Below are positions 25,838-38,892 of a stretch of DNA of 64,000 nucleotides, one piece after another. Origin of the DNA: Owenia fusiformis (lineage: Eukaryota; Annelida; Polychaeta; Sabellida; Oweniidae). Location of the stretch: assembly GCA_903813345.2 (NCBI GenBank), contig CAIIXF020000001.1:46951885-47015884 (forward strand), in the 5' to 3' direction. A program made the translations under genes and the position numbers. The stretch's first letter is position 1, and the number at the start of each line of letters is the position of its first letter. A model generated the notes under the pieces. That model was not told where the DNA came from, ran no database searches, and was given only the letters and a program-made list of their open reading frames with translations.

Positions 25838-28800
25838 CAGGGGTCAAAATCATGATTTACCGATTGCTGAATATGTAATGCTAAAAACTGACCAGACAGA
25901 TATAACCACAGGCTGGTATCGAAAGATTTGTCCGCTGTGACGGAGCGTGCTATTTTGCATAGAAACACTAGGAAATCCACACAATTTATTTTTTACTCAT
26001 ATGTTTTGCTATATCAAAGAAAATTACTGACTCCATGCAATGAATATATCATTTTCGGGTAACTTTAACTTCTGTTTGAAGTCCAACAATGCTAAGAGTA
26101 AAAGCTATTGAAAACGGCGTCGGAGTATCATACTCCAAAATGTACCATTTCTTTTATTTCTTTTTAATGGTAGAATATAGCGACTCAATAATATTAACAT
26201 ATGTTTTCAGCATAACTCTGAAGGTAATAATGATATCTTTATTTATTGGGTATCTTTAATTTCTTTTATAAAAAATAATGTTTAAATTTTTTGTCAGCTG
26301 TGACGGAGTAGTTTCAAATCTGAAATACGTTAAGAATTTAGATTTATAATATATCTCTTTACAACTACACTTTAGAGGAGCGAGCGTGTCAAATTTTTTT
26401 CGTAAAGTATTCTGAAAAATAAAACGTAATAAAAGTACACAATTTAAATTCTGAGATGTATATACGACCACTCTTTAAGCTTCTTTTCTCAGTTTGTACT
26501 GCAATCAAACTTATGCATGGTAACTCATGAAAATGATAGTCAACTTCATTTCAGTATAGGGTATTTGCCTTTCGTAGTGATTACTGTGGATCCATCACCT
26601 GACATGGTCATTTTTACAGTAACTTTATTATTTGAAGTAGGATTATTTGCTGAAGATGAAGCTAAATACATATAATGGTATGGACTGCGGATTGTTCTAC
26701 CCTCTTTAGTCGTTCCAAAAGGTAAGTGGAGTGTATCTTGAAATACGAAAATGCAAAATTTGATTTTAAATAATTACAAATAAAATGCGTATTGGGATCA
26801 TCTTATATACAGTAATATCATGGGGTAAAAGGTTATACATCTGTCGGAATGCAGGGTGTCTGTGCGCTATTTCGAATAAATTCATATTAGCCCTATTTGC
26901 ACTACTCGTGACATTCCAAGACGTCGTGGCAAAAACGTATTAGAAATATTATGTTGAGTTTACACCATGTTGATTAATGTTGATTTCAGTACAAACCTCC
27001 GAAAAATGCAGAGTGGTCGTTTTTATATCTCAGATTTACATTACCCCAGATCTCCCAGAGGCTACTTGTCATAATTTAGGATAGTGATTTTTGACGTTCT
27101 CTCTTCTAAAGGTACTTTTAAAAGATATAATTTGAATGTTAAATTCTTAACGTAGTTCACAGTTAAAACTGCTCCGTCACAGCTGACAAATAATGTAAAC
27201 ATTATTTTTTATAAAAAATATTGAAAATACCCAATACATCAAGATATCATTAATACCTTCAGAGTTATGGTGAAAACATATGTAAATATTATCGTGTCAC
27301 TATTCACCTTTCCCCAAAGTCAGCTCATGAATATTATAATTAGCAAATCTGAAATCTCTGACGTCAGAGTAGGGCAGATTTTCGCGGGAAAATCTAAACA
27401 CATTAGGAGTCAATGTGAATCGTGACGGAAACGGGTTACTTTTATTGTCAAATTATGTTGAATAGTAATAATATTTATGATAAATGTCATGGAATTGAAT
27501 TAATTATACTCACGTCTATATTCCCCCTTCTTTATATTGTTCTGGGAAATCAAATAAAAAGAGAAATATTAATGTGAAGAGTCCAATGTTTCCTGTACAT
27601 TTTCAAATTACGCCGACTGTACAAAACCCCATGTTTAGTTCTTGACTGTCAAAATGTCAACATCTCATGGTAATCTTAAGTTCGTGTAATATTTTCTCAT
27701 GGGGTGAAGAAGGGGATACGGCTTAACCTTGAAGAAAAAGTATTCGACTCTCAAATCTGGGCCAACGGTGCGTTATTATCGCTTACGTTCAGCCAGCTAT
27801 TGTACCACATGACAATGTTACTTTTATGTCTGCCAAAGAATTTGACAATGGTTACATGAGTGATGACTAATTTCACTGAACAATGTTAAAGCCGTTCATG
27901 TATGCTTTGAGACAATGTACCAGAGTTGCTTGTTTTACCCACGATCGTCTATTTCAAGAGATTTATCTCTTGAAAAGCCCATGGGCGTTCTTATAAATAT
28001 CGATCTTTAAGAGAACTATCAGGATATTTTTGGACGTAGACCTACAAGAGAGAAACTCCGGCAATTCAAGCCCGTAGTCAGGATTTACTTTGGGGAGCTG
28101 TTTTACTAAGGGGTAACTTTTTGACTACGGGCCTGTAATTAAGCTTTGAATTGCAATTAAAATGCAAAAATGGAAGTGGACTCTGACATTTAAAACTGTT
28201 CCTCATATACTTTTTATTAGAAACATAATGAACTATTTAATTGAATAATCATGATAAATGTATATTATTGTTTGAATGATTGTCATGATCTGGTTTGCGT
28301 AGTTGGATTCACTTTGTTCAAAGATGAGCACTCATATCACAATTATTTCTATGGTTTGATTTACCGGATGGTGTATTTAAGACACAGCTTAAGACAAAAT
28401 AGTCAGAAAAATATATTTCACTTAGTTTTGTTATCATTTTATAATGAGATCTATTTCACTCAATCGGCGATCTAATACTAATTGAAGTTTTGGCGCGAAA
28501 TGTGCCCTGCTTTGACGTCATTGATTTTCATCGTCCAATCAGCGCAGCGGTCAAATGAGTACACTTTGGACTTTGGGGAAAGGTGAATATTGTACCATTA
28601 AAAAGAAATAAAAGAAAAGGTACATTTTGGAGTATGATACCCCGGCGCCGCTTTCAATAGCTTTTACTCTTAGCATTGTTGGACTTCAAACAAAAGTTAA
28701 AGTTACCCGCAAATGATATACCCATTGCATAGAGTAAGAAATTTATTTTGGTAAAGCGGAACATATGAGTAAAAAAATAAATTGTGTGAGTTTCTTAGTG

Positions 28801-28890
28801 TTTCTATGCAAAATAGCACGCTCCGGCACAGCGGACAAATTTTTCGATACCAGCCTGTGATAACCCCTATGTCAGCTTTGGGGATATAAG
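25838..28890. repeat. Nested fold-back with GCTGTGACGGAGC motif
   Basis: About 330 bases at 25838-26170 recur in inverted orientation at 28597-28890, including GTCCGCTGTGACGGAGCGTG and AGCTATTGAAA blocks. Inside, 26170-26345 recurs inverted at about 27130-27300, centred on GTCAGCTGTGACGGAG. The region between (27310-28597) has no recognisable gene. Two inverted-repeat elements appear to be nested. Confidence 0.65.
28067..28135. repeat. Short MITE with CCCGTAGTCAGG ends
   Basis: GCCCGTAGTCAGG and its inverted match TGACTACGGGC flank about 45 bases. A longer relative with CCCGTAACCAGG / CCTGGCTACGGG ends lies at 52774-52922. It is a small non-autonomous inverted-repeat element. Confidence 0.5.
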
Positions 28891-29276
28891 TCTAATTATA
28901 GTAGGTCACAATTGTTGATATATGTATCAAATGAAAGCAAATTAGTTTACAAATGCAATATTATTGAGTTATTTTACCATTTTGATAGGTATTGGTAATA
29001 TTATAGCCTAAATAACGCGGAGAAATCTGCATCAAGTAGTTAATATTTACTCATTTCAAGACATTTTGGAGATGATGCTGCCTATTATAGGCTAAAATTA
29101 TCATGATATGATCAATAATGATGCTGTACCTATATAACATAACTTACCTGACATTCTGAATGGCAGACAATGCAATAATAGACACCAGAGGAAATTATGG
29201 AAATGCATTCTATATCATGGGTTATGGCAAAATTTCAACTGAAGCAAATATCAATTTATGTAACAATCTTACCCTA

Positions 29277-30352
29277 CTATCACACCAAACTAGTTCTCAC
29301 TACATACGTTCTCGAAAACGGGCTTTAACTGTGCACGAACGGATTTGACGTACTAAGAACCCACTAAGAACCGTTTGGGATCTGTTTAAAAACTTCATGA
29401 AACTACTCGAACGAGTAGGTCCTCCAGAACTTAGAGCATGCTCAAAATTTTCTGGTGATCGTCACGTTGTGCAATCAGAACGAGTGACAAAACGTACTTA
29501 AGACGACCTGGACCACTGGGGACACACTATGAACGTAACGGAAGCGTCGTACTTCAATCCTACCAGGGACGTATTACGACGTTGTGTAGTCAGGCGTTAA
29601 TTGCAGCCGTGAGTACCCCAATCTAGTCCGTTTGTAGCTCGTTCATTTTGTTCGTAGACAGACCCAACTCGATCGAATAACGTCCTTCCCGTGTTTAAAT
29701 TTGGTGGATAATTTAGTAACATATTAGGACGCATTGAGAACGAGGTACAACTAATTGTCAACTGGTTTAAACTGATTATATAAGGACGTAATTGAACTGC
29801 TTGGATAGGTTGTGTAGACGAGACGAACGCACAATTTAACCAGATCTAAACTTGATATCAACGTACTGCTGACGGAATAAAGACGAGATGAACGTATTAA
29901 AAACTGCTTATGAACGAATTAACAAAAATAGCTATCACACCAGAACCAGTTGTCACTGCGTTCTTCAAAACGTTGCCGAATCGGTTTTAAACTGTGTGCG
30001 AACTGAATGGACGTAGCTACAAGGTTCTACGGTCTGTTTACGAACTTCATGGACTTTCCCGGACGGGGAATGTGATTTAGAATTTTGAGTCGATTCAAAA
30101 TTCGATGGCGACCAAACCGTTCTGTTATCAGGTCATGATGACCTTCTAGACTGAGGGATGCGTTATACGACGTTACACACCGACGTGGTGCGACCTGAAC
30201 GAACTGCGAATGAGATGGACGTATCGAAGACTGTTTATGAAGGAAGTAGCTAATTATTTTAGACATATTTCCCGACCACAGCCAGATTGAGCCCGTTTTA
30301 CGACATTTTCGTAGGACCGGAAAGAAGGGTAAGAACTAGTTTGGTGTGATAG
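29277..30352. mobile_element. CTATCACACCAAACTA-family element, full copy 1
   Basis: Ends CTATCACACCAAACTAGTTCT and inverted AGAACTAGTTTGGTGTGATAG. The interior is packed with short words built on GAACG/CGTTC (for example ACGAACGGA, GAACTGCGAACGAGATGG) in both orientations. A second end-like sequence (CTATCACACCAGAACCAG) lies inside at about 29935, so the element looks like two units joined. It has no ORF of note. Confidence 0.75.
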
Positions 30353-31229
30353 GGGGGTTACTTCATAACAAACTACAATGCATAAAAATAGGTTCCATGA
30401 TTATTTTAGAGCTATACAATGATTTACATGCAATATTATGTATTAAGCTCAAAACTGTTACTACTACTACGGAAATGACCATGGAATCACCTATAGCCAT
30501 TCATATCTTATGAACCATACAACACTTTGTTGGAATTTGAATTATCTTTCAAATGATAATTTATTGATATTTCCAACATACCAGCGAAGATATTACAAAA
30601 ATAAAAATATGGACGTTTAATTGGCCCACCCTGTAGTTCTCAACCGTTCTTTTCAGTCAAACAAAAAACTCGTAAAACTGGCTAAATCTGGCTGTGGTCC
30701 ATAGTGATTAGCTACTTAGTTCATAAACAGTCTTCAATACGTCCATATCATTCGCAGTTCGTACGGCAATTACGTTCCTAGTCTGTCTCGTTATCTCTAG
30801 GTTATCTCGTTTGAAGTACGTTGTCGCGATTTCTAATTAAAGAATGGTATAGTCGCCATTGAATTTTGAAACGATTCAAAATTCTCAATCATCTAGCTCC
30901 TGTCCGAGCACGTCCATGAAGTTTGTAAATAGACCGTAGAAAGTTGCAGCTACGTTCATTCCGTTCGCACAAAGTGTAAAACCAGTTCGGCAACGTTTTA
31001 AGGGCAGTGGCAACAAATAGTTTTGTGTGATAGCTATATTTTTGCCATCTCGTTCATGAGCAGTCTTTAATAAGTATAGAAAATGCTCAAAGTCCTGGAG
31101 GACCTTTCAGTTCGAGTACGTTCATGAAGGTTGTAAATAGACCCAAAACGGTTCTTGGTACGTCCAATCCGTTCGTACGCAGTTTAGCCCGTTTTCGAGA
31201 ACGGTGTGAGAACTAGTTTGATGTGATAG

Positions 31230-32133
31230 TAGGGTGATGTTATTATGAACTAGCACACCAAGAGACCCAAACACCAATACAATACTATAAGTAATGTACA
31301 GGTACTGTAAAACGCATATTCATACGCTTGATTAATTGTTTCGGTCTATTGCTTCAATTCATCAGTCATGCTGGGCATCTCCCTTAGACAAAACAAGAAT
31401 TTTGCAAATTGTGGGAAATATCAATTTCACTGATTTGCATATAATATTTATAATATGTAGAATACGTAGGTGAATACATTTAAACAAAACATGACATATT
31501 TCAGAGAGTTATTTATAGTTCGTTCCGCAACGTTTGCATTAGAAAGACAACAGGTAGTCTGAGGTAGTCTTAATTCTAAAGTTCTAAGGTGTGTGGGGGT
31601 GTTCAGGGGCAAGATCAATCTTGTAGGAATTTCGCCTTTTTCTGTTGTTGTTTTATACACGTCATTGCCAAATTGATTTTCAATCATGAACAGCGTTATT
31701 ACTTGAAATCTCAGACAATCAGCTCAAATGTCAGGATGACATCTGAGACTCCAGTATGAAGATAATTACTTATTAAGAACGTCACGTTTCGTTTCATCCG
31801 CTATAGAGGCGGATCTTTATCTTATATCGTACTAGTACTTATTTCACATTTTGATTCAGGATCTGCGTGCGAGTGTTACGCGGAATATGTCATATGTTTA
31901 TGGTTGCACGGTATTTGCGATACAAGTGAATATGCCATACTCATCTGCGGAATATGTGATACTCACATGCGGAGATAATGAACGAGATAATCTACTCTAA
32001 ATGTAAAACTAAGCTGGACTTATCTGGTATTGTTGGCATCGTTTACATTCACTGGTCTGTAACAAAATTAGTCATATGTTTATAGTTATTTTGAAATCAA
32101 GATCTTGTTAGAACATAAGGTACACTAACCCTA
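31230..32133. other. Sequence between repeats, no gene seen
   Basis: AT-rich sequence with no coding signal. A block at about 31870-31980 carries the GAATATGCCATAC word shared with the repeat at 3035-3705. Confidence 0.4.
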
Positions 32134-32936
32134 CTATCACACCAAACTAGTTCTCACTACGTTCTCGAAAACGGGCTTCAACTGTGTACGAACGGACTGG
32201 ACCTACTAAGAACCGTTTGGGATCTATTTACAAACTTCATCGAACGTACTCGAACGGGTAGGTCCTCTAGAACTTAGACAATGCTCAAAATTTTCTCGTG
32301 GTCGTCACGTTCTACAATTAGAACGAGTGACAACGTACTAACGACGAGCTGGACGTACTACGAACGGAGCCGTCGTACTTCAATCCTACTAGGGACGTTT
32401 TAACAACGAGTTGAACTGTCTGAGGACGTGTTGAGAACGAGGTAGAACTTATTGCAAACGGGTTTAAACTGATTAAGAACGTATTTAACACTGCTTATGA
32501 ACGAGTTAGCAAAAATATAGCTATCACACCAAACAAGTTGCGACTGCGTTCTTCAAAACTGGTTTTAAACTGTGTGCGAACGGAATGAACGTAGCTGCAA
32601 CTTTCTAAGGTCTATTTACGAACTTTATGAACGTTCTCAGACGGGAATGTGATTTTAGAATTTTGAATCGATTTAAAATTCGATGGCGACCATACCGCTC
32701 TGTAATCAGGTCATGTTGACCTTCTAGACTAAGGGACGCGTTCTACGACGTTGCACACCGACGTGATGCGACCTGAACGAACTGCGAACGAGATGGACGT
32801 ATTGAAGACTGTTTAAGAACGAAGAAGCTAATTATTTCAGACATATTTCCCGACCACAGCCAGATTGAGCCCGTTTTACGACGTTTTCGTAGGACTAGCA
32901 AGAACGGGTAAGAACTACATGTAGTTTGGTGTGATA
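32134..32936. mobile_element. CTATCACACCAAACTA-family element, full copy 2
   Basis: Same ends as the 29277 copy, and the same internal order of GAACG-rich words, including an internal CTATCACACCAAACAAG at about 32521. It is shorter by about 270 bases. Close similarity over its length to copy 1 suggests both moved recently. Confidence 0.75.
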
Positions 32937-33500
32937 GGGGGGTTATAAACATTTTGAATTGTTGACATGTTTGCCGAGTATGTATTATCATAAAAATAAT
33001 CATTAAAAATATTTTAAGAATTTTGGAACATTATGACATGTACTGGTTGACCAGATTCATACACCAATTTTTAAGAAATTCGAATAGATGGCGGGAACAG
33101 CAGGTATTAAATCGTTTTCAATTCTCTTTTATCACTGGTCATCTTGATTCACAAGGTTTCGATTGTGCCTACCTCACCTTGATAAATCTGCCCGATTTGA
33201 CCGACCACTGTGGAAATAAACCCCAGCTGAGTTCACTCTCAATATTGCTCCTCCTGGCAGTTGCCCGCAGAGTTTTGCGAGACGCCACAAAACCAATCGG
33301 CCAATCAACATACATACGTTCAATGTTTTGTCACGCGACGAAGTGGAGCGTTCTGATTGGGTCCGTGGACTTAACAACGGGCCATGCACCGCCACATATG
33401 AATGGGAGAAACAAATTGACCTTTTATGCCACGGGGTCTCTCGACCCAGTGGAAAGCGACGATGATCACTGGTAGGGGACACGTTGCTCTTGAACATGGT

Positions 33501-34000
33501 NNNNNNNNNNNNNNNNNNNNNNNNNNNNNNNNNNNNNNNNNNNNNNNNNNNNNNNNNNNNNNNNNNNNNNNNNNNNNNNNNNNNNNNNNNNNNNNNNNNN
33601 NNNNNNNNNNNNNNNNNNNNNNNNNNNNNNNNNNNNNNNNNNNNNNNNNNNNNNNNNNNNNNNNNNNNNNNNNNNNNNNNNNNNNNNNNNNNNNNNNNNN
33701 NNNNNNNNNNNNNNNNNNNNNNNNNNNNNNNNNNNNNNNNNNNNNNNNNNNNNNNNNNNNNNNNNNNNNNNNNNNNNNNNNNNNNNNNNNNNNNNNNNNN
33801 NNNNNNNNNNNNNNNNNNNNNNNNNNNNNNNNNNNNNNNNNNNNNNNNNNNNNNNNNNNNNNNNNNNNNNNNNNNNNNNNNNNNNNNNNNNNNNNNNNNN
33901 NNNNNNNNNNNNNNNNNNNNNNNNNNNNNNNNNNNNNNNNNNNNNNNNNNNNNNNNNNNNNNNNNNNNNNNNNNNNNNNNNNNNNNNNNNNNNNNNNNNN
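33501..34000. other. Assembly gap
   Basis: Exactly 500 Ns, the usual filler for a scaffold join of unknown length. Frames reported across it have no meaning. The GC-richer 300 bases on its left (33180-33500) look different from their surroundings and may be the edge of a repeat that broke the assembly. Confidence 0.98.
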
Positions 34001-36336
34001 AAAAAAATTCAAGTAATATAATTATTCCACATATCCGAATATGTCTGTGTGAAGTAAAATACATATCCAACACGTTTTATAATATTTTCGTGGTTGTGGT
34101 ATGAAATATCCATTTGAAAAAAAGCAATTTAATAATGATGTATCGTGTGGATCAGTGGACGTTATTATTGGACTAATATTATTATTGATACACAGGGAAT
34201 CTGGACAGTTGTTCTTCTATAAATAAATCATCATGATAAAAGTATAGTTTATGATAGCATCCATTTGTTACCGTTCTTAATCCAAATGATACATATTGGC
34301 ATCCGTTTAATACATACATGATTACGTTTACGAAATGTTGTTCAAATATCTTCTCTATTACAGGAATGTTGTAACTGAAACTTTCCTATATTGTCATACT
34401 ATATATATTGAATATGTATGCAATATTTCAAATCTCAATGTTAAGTAGGAACTCTGAAATCACTTACCTTGATTTGCTGTTATATTTTTGCAATGACCCC
34501 ATTCCCTATAATGTACGCGAGCACCTACGATACATTACATGTACATGACCGCATTACATATTTCTCGCCGCAGTACCACAGTGTTTGGGAGAGACTTGCC
34601 TAGCCTGCTATAACAAACTTACCAGTGGTTGCCCACCGAATTTTTGAGATAAATAAACATGATGACACTAACCCCCTCTATCGTCAAATTTCTCAGAAAG
34701 TTCTGGTAAAATCACCAAGATCAAAATCACTCCGCCGCCAGCTTAAAATGAGATTTCCCACTGAACTTTGTCATGTTTTCAGATAAATTAGGACCTACCT
34801 TATAAATATTGAGTCCCGATTGACTTCCCAAACGCCAGATGGTGCTCCAATTGGGTAGGGGAAGAGAAAAATGACTTTTTATACAGAAAACCAAATTACT
34901 AACGGTAACCGCTAGTATCCTTACGCAGGACTATACTAATTATTTTGTTCATAACACATACCTGACGTGTCAATAATTCGATCTGCAAAGGTTTTTTTTT
35001 TGAAAACGCATATCATAAAACTGGATCAAGATATTTTTGACGGCAAAAAACTATCAGTCAAGTTACTATCTTAACACCGAATGGGAACTTCATCCAATAA
35101 CATTCAACATTAGTAATTTACTTGCTGAATGCTTTGAGTCCATTCTTTTCATTTTATCCAAATTAATTCTGACATCAGATACAATATAGATATATAACTA
35201 TTAGTTAATATCTTGTTAGCGAATTTCAATGAGAAAACTTGTTTTCAATTCATTGAAAGAAATATATTTTTAATGAAAAGAATGTTGTATACATATATAC
35301 AGGGTGGGCCAAAATATGTTACTGATTTGAAAGTGTAATAGTACCTTATTCATTATTGGCATGATTGGTCTCAAACTTTCAGAGATGACTAAGAATTTAT
35401 GCAAGTTTTATTCAATATTAGTGGTTTTTATTTACGTCTCTACGTTTTTGGTGGCTGCCAAACAAATCATCATGTCCATTTTAGAGAAGTGCGTGTATGA
35501 AAAACTTTCACTTACTTTCACATATTTGAACAACCAGAACACGAGATTCTTGGCTGCTTATAATCCTACACAGACACAAGATAGGCCATTTATAGTGTTT
35601 AGAAAGTAACAGTTTGGTGTGCTACACAATTTCTGGTTCGAGGATGCCAAAGGGAACCCTGTGAGGGTGAATTCCGAAAGATACTAGAACTTGATCATAC
35701 GAAAGTTCTTCTCACCTACACTAAGATGTAACATTAGCAAATAGCAAATTTAATAGGTGAGGTAAAATTCCAGCACAATTGAATTGTCACAGATTCAACA
35801 GGTCAAAATATTTTTTGTACTTTGGTGATCCTCATAGCTGGCTACAATTCAGAACTTGCATAAAATGTTGATGCTACAACTATATCATTACAAAATCAGG
35901 GTCAATGATTTCTTGAACTACAGTTTATGAGCAGCTATGCACCTCATACACCTGTAATATCCTTTCAATACAATTTTGAGTATATTGTGGTTATAAACAT
36001 GGGAACTGAGCGCGTGTGTGTTAAAGCCTACTTGCTAGGATATCTCATTATCAACATGCGAAATTTTGATAGTTGATCTCTAAAATGCTCTTAGTATAAG
36101 ATAAATTAACTGATTAACTATGATAAGACTAAATTATAATGTGGACCAATAGCGGTTTAATCGCTGAACCAATGCAAAGAGAGCAATTTGAGAAGTTATT
36201 GGATAAATAACAATGAGTAGAAAAAATGAAGGCTTTAACCATTTAGAATTTATCATTTGTACAAGTTCAAATACTATATCTAGTATATGATCAGTGAAAG
36301 TAATGTACATGTAGGTCTCATGGTCTGAAGGTTAAA
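34001..36336. other. Upstream region of the serine protease gene
   Basis: No gene is seen. A lone mariner-type end (ACAGGGTGGGCCAAAATATG) lies at 35300-35319 without a clear partner. The last part before 36337 should hold the protease promoter and 5' leader, but I see no convincing TATA box. Confidence 0.4.
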
Positions 36337-36472
36337 ATGCTACAGAAAAAATTGAATTTCGTACTCTGTATTTTTGGACTATTGCAGAATTGTTACAGTC
36401 AGTCATATCAGAGAACTGCTGTACTTGTACGTTCAGAGACTATACCAGGCGAGAACTTGTTTATTCGTGGAG
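36337..36472 (+). CDS. Serine protease gene, exon 1 (signal peptide)
   Basis: ATG at 36337 opens a typical secretion signal: basic MLQKK, a hydrophobic core (FVLCIFGLL), then a polar cleavage region near QNCYSQS. The exon continues into the N-terminal extra domain (TAVLVRSETIPGENLFIRG) and ends at G|gtaaga, phase 1. It joins in phase to exon 2 at 38270. The full nine-exon model gives about 490 residues, with all eight intron phases consistent. Confidence 0.75.
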
Positions 36473-36556
36473 GTAAGAGGTGGAGATATGGCTTTTAAAT
36501 CAAATATCAGATGATAAGTGTGCTGTCATTATTTCCGATATTTTTTAGATTTTTAT

Positions 36557-38199
36557 GTCACCACCAAAAGTGGTGACATATTGTTATGGTCTCCGTTTTT
36601 TTGCGACGGCGGTTGGCGTCCGGCGGTTGGAGGTTGGCGTCCGGCGGTTGGCGTCTGTAACAATTTCTTACAACTTCCTATAACTTAACAAATACTGTTT
36701 AGACTGACTTCAATTTTTTTCTAAATCATCTACATGTTCTCAGAAGTTCAAATCTGACTTTAGATTTGACATTCGACCTTCAATGACCTTCTCAAGGTCA
36801 AAAAGGTCTTTTTTCAACTTGCTTCACATTGACTAGATTTTTTTTCAAAATCATCTACATGTTCTCAGAAATTCAAATCTGACTTTAGATTTGACATTTG
36901 ACCTTCAAATCTGACTTTAGATTTGACATTTGACCTTCAATGACCTTCTCAAGGTCAAAAAAGGTCAAAAAGGTCTGTTTTCAACTTGCTTCAAATTGAC
37001 TAAATTTTTTTTTCAAAATCATCTACGTGTTCTCAGAAATTCAAATCTGACTTAAGATTTGACTTAAGATCTGACATTTGACCTTCAATGACCTTCTCAA
37101 GGTCAAAAAAGGTCAAAAAGGTCTGTTTTCAACTTGTTTCAAATTGACTAAAAAAAATTTTCAAAATCATCTACGTGTTCTCAGAAATTCAAATCTGACT
37201 TTAGATTTGACTTAAGATTTGATCTTCAATGACCTTCTCAAAGTCAAAAAAGGTCAAAAAGGTCTTTTTTCAACTTGCTTCAAATTGACTAAATTTTTTT
37301 TTCAAAATCATCTACGTGTTCTCAGAAATTCAAATCTGACTTTAGATTTGACATTTGACCTTCAATGACCTTCTCAATGTCAAAAAAGGTCAAAAAGGTA
37401 TTTTTTCATCTTGCTTCAAATTGACTAAATTTTTTTTTCAAAATCATCTACATGTTCTCAGAAATACAAATATGACTTTAGTTTTGACTTTAGATTTGAC
37501 ATTTGACCTTCAATGACCTTCTCAGGGTCAAAAAGGTCTTTTTTCAACTTGCTTCAAATTGACTAATTTTTTTTTTCAAAATCATCTACATGTTCTCAGA
37601 AATTCAAATCTGACTTTAGATTTGACATTTGACCTTTTATGACCTTCTCAAGGTCAAAAAAGGTCAAAAAGGTCTGTTTTCAACTTGCTTCAAATTGACT
37701 AAAAATTTTTTTCAAAATCATCTAAGTGTTCTCAGAAATTCAAATCTGACTTTAGATTTGACTTAAGATTTGACATTTGACCTTCAATGACCTTCTCAAG
37801 GTCAAAAAAGGTCTTTTTTTCAACTTGCTTCAAATTGACTAATTTTTTTTTTCAAAATCATCTACATGTTCTCAGAAATTCAAATCTGACTTTAGATTTG
37901 ACATTTGACCTTTAATGACCTTCTCAAGGTCAAAAAAGGTCTGTTTTCAACTTGCTTCAAATTGACCAAATTTTTTTTTCAAAATCACCTACATCTTTTC
38001 AGAAGTTCAAATCTGACTTTAGATTTGACCTTTGACCTTCAATGACCTTCTCAAGGTCAAAAAGGTCTTTTTTCAACTTGCTTCAAATTGACTAATTTTT
38101 TTTTCAAAATCATCTACATGTTCTCAGAAGTTCTTCTTAAGGTCAAAAGGTATTATCCAACTTGCTTTAAATTGACCAAATTGTTTTAGGTGGTGACAT
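36557..38199. repeat. GTCACCACC-ended element with ~11 tandem units (intron 1)
   Basis: Starts GTCACCACC and ends GGTGGTGAC. Between the ends lie about eleven tandem units of roughly 128-168 bases. Each has TTCAAAATCATCTAC, GTTCTCAGAAATTCAAA, CTGACTTTAGATTTGAC, CTTCAATGACCTTCTCAAGG and CAACTTGCTTCAAATTGAC. A shorter copy in the opposite orientation is at 17655-18225. Length variation between units comes mainly from extra AAGGTCAAAA and GATTTGACTTAA words. It is non-coding. Confidence 0.8.
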
Positions 38200-38269
38200 T
38201 TTGTCATGTTAATGCCTTGTTAAAAAATATGTTTTCATGAACCAACCTTAAAAATCATTTAAAATACAG

Positions 38270-38492
38270 GTATTAGTCATGACATAAGGCCCGGGTGTGT
38301 CGAGAATGCTGAGCTGAGCGCATGCGCAATACCCATCCGACACAGAAGAGTTCCAATTGCTGGCGAATCGAGCGCCCCCTATGTTTGGTCTCAAGGAGAC
38401 AACTATCTAGATTGGTATGGTGCGGAGAATTATCAGGGACGATTCCAAGGACAAATTGCGGCTGGAACTCCTATGATTTGGACCACCGACAG
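38270..38492 (+). CDS. Serine protease gene, exon 2 (N-terminal extra domain)
   Basis: Acceptor tacag at 38269, donor AG|gtagac, phase 1 in and 2 out. It encodes ISHDIRPGC, SACAIPIRHRR and a GDNYLDWYGAE block. Two cysteines pair presumably with others in exons 3 and 4. From memory this resembles the C-terminal extension of some invertebrate alpha-amylases and related secreted proteins, a possible sugar-binding module. That resemblance needs a profile search. Confidence 0.7.
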
Positions 38493-38762
38493 GTAGACGA
38501 TCTTGAGATCAACTGTGATTTGAAATATATTTATTCCAACCATGGATTACAAGAAACTTACTCTTTTTAGTAATTCTCAAGATGGCCCTTAAATTAAAAA
38601 AGTGAGATTTTCTCAAAAGGAGACTGCCTATTTTACGAGTGATTTGATAAGATATTTGTTCGGTGGGATCTGTTGTTACTAAACTAAGAGTTTGTCTTTT
38701 TCAAATTAAACGTGGATTTGCTGATTTTATGGGTTATTTGTATACGAGCATATTTAAACCAG

Positions 38763-38892
38763 TTCTTCAGGTCCTATCGTGGACATCGATGGCTATGGCT
38801 ATACCGGGTTGAATGTCTATGGAAATCACTATTGGATGCTTGATGTTGACATGGACTGTGCCAAAACTGAAGGAAATTGGTTTGAGTTCAAG
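38763..38892 (+). CDS. Serine protease gene, exon 3 (N-terminal extra domain)
   Basis: The acceptor is the aaaccag at 38762, not the nearby ttcag at 38770: only the former keeps the reading frame. Donor AAG|gtttgt, phase 0 out. It encodes [19 protein letters not shown] with DMDC, an aromatic-rich part of the extra domain. Confidence 0.7.

Larger units (their letters stand above)
25667..30633. mobile_element. Large mariner-ended composite element
   Basis: Ends CAGGGTGGGCCAAAAAACGTCC and inverted GGACGTTTAATTGGCCCACCCTG, with TA duplications. Similarity between the two ends goes on for about 100 bases. The 5-kb interior is a stack of other elements: a nested fold-back (25838-28890) and a complete CTATCACACC-family element (29277-30352). 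No transposase is recognisable, so it is non-autonomous and has grown by serial insertion. Confidence 0.65.
25648..31229. mobile_element. CTATCACACCAAACTA-family element split by a mariner-type insertion
   Basis: The left tip (CCCCTATCACACCAAACTA, to 25666) and the body (30634-31229, beginning TAGTTCTCAACCGTTCTT and ending TTTGATGTGATAG) belong to one element of the family also seen at 29277-30352 and 32134-32936. A mariner-type element (25667-30633) sits exactly at the TA in the terminal CCAAACTAGTTC, which it duplicated. The join of the two halves matches the uninterrupted ends of the other copies. Confidence 0.7.

Noticed and set aside
33174-34104. Long open frames on both strands
   Set aside because: They cross 500 Ns of assembly gap and have no meaning there. 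The part at 33023-33475 has no recognisable domain.
36700-38160. Regular direct repeats that could suggest a CRISPR array
   Set aside because: Whole units repeat, with no unique spacers between short repeats, and the context is a eukaryotic intron.
38763-38770. Acceptor at ttcag (38770) for protease exon 3
   Set aside because: It breaks the reading frame. The acceptor at 38762 keeps it.
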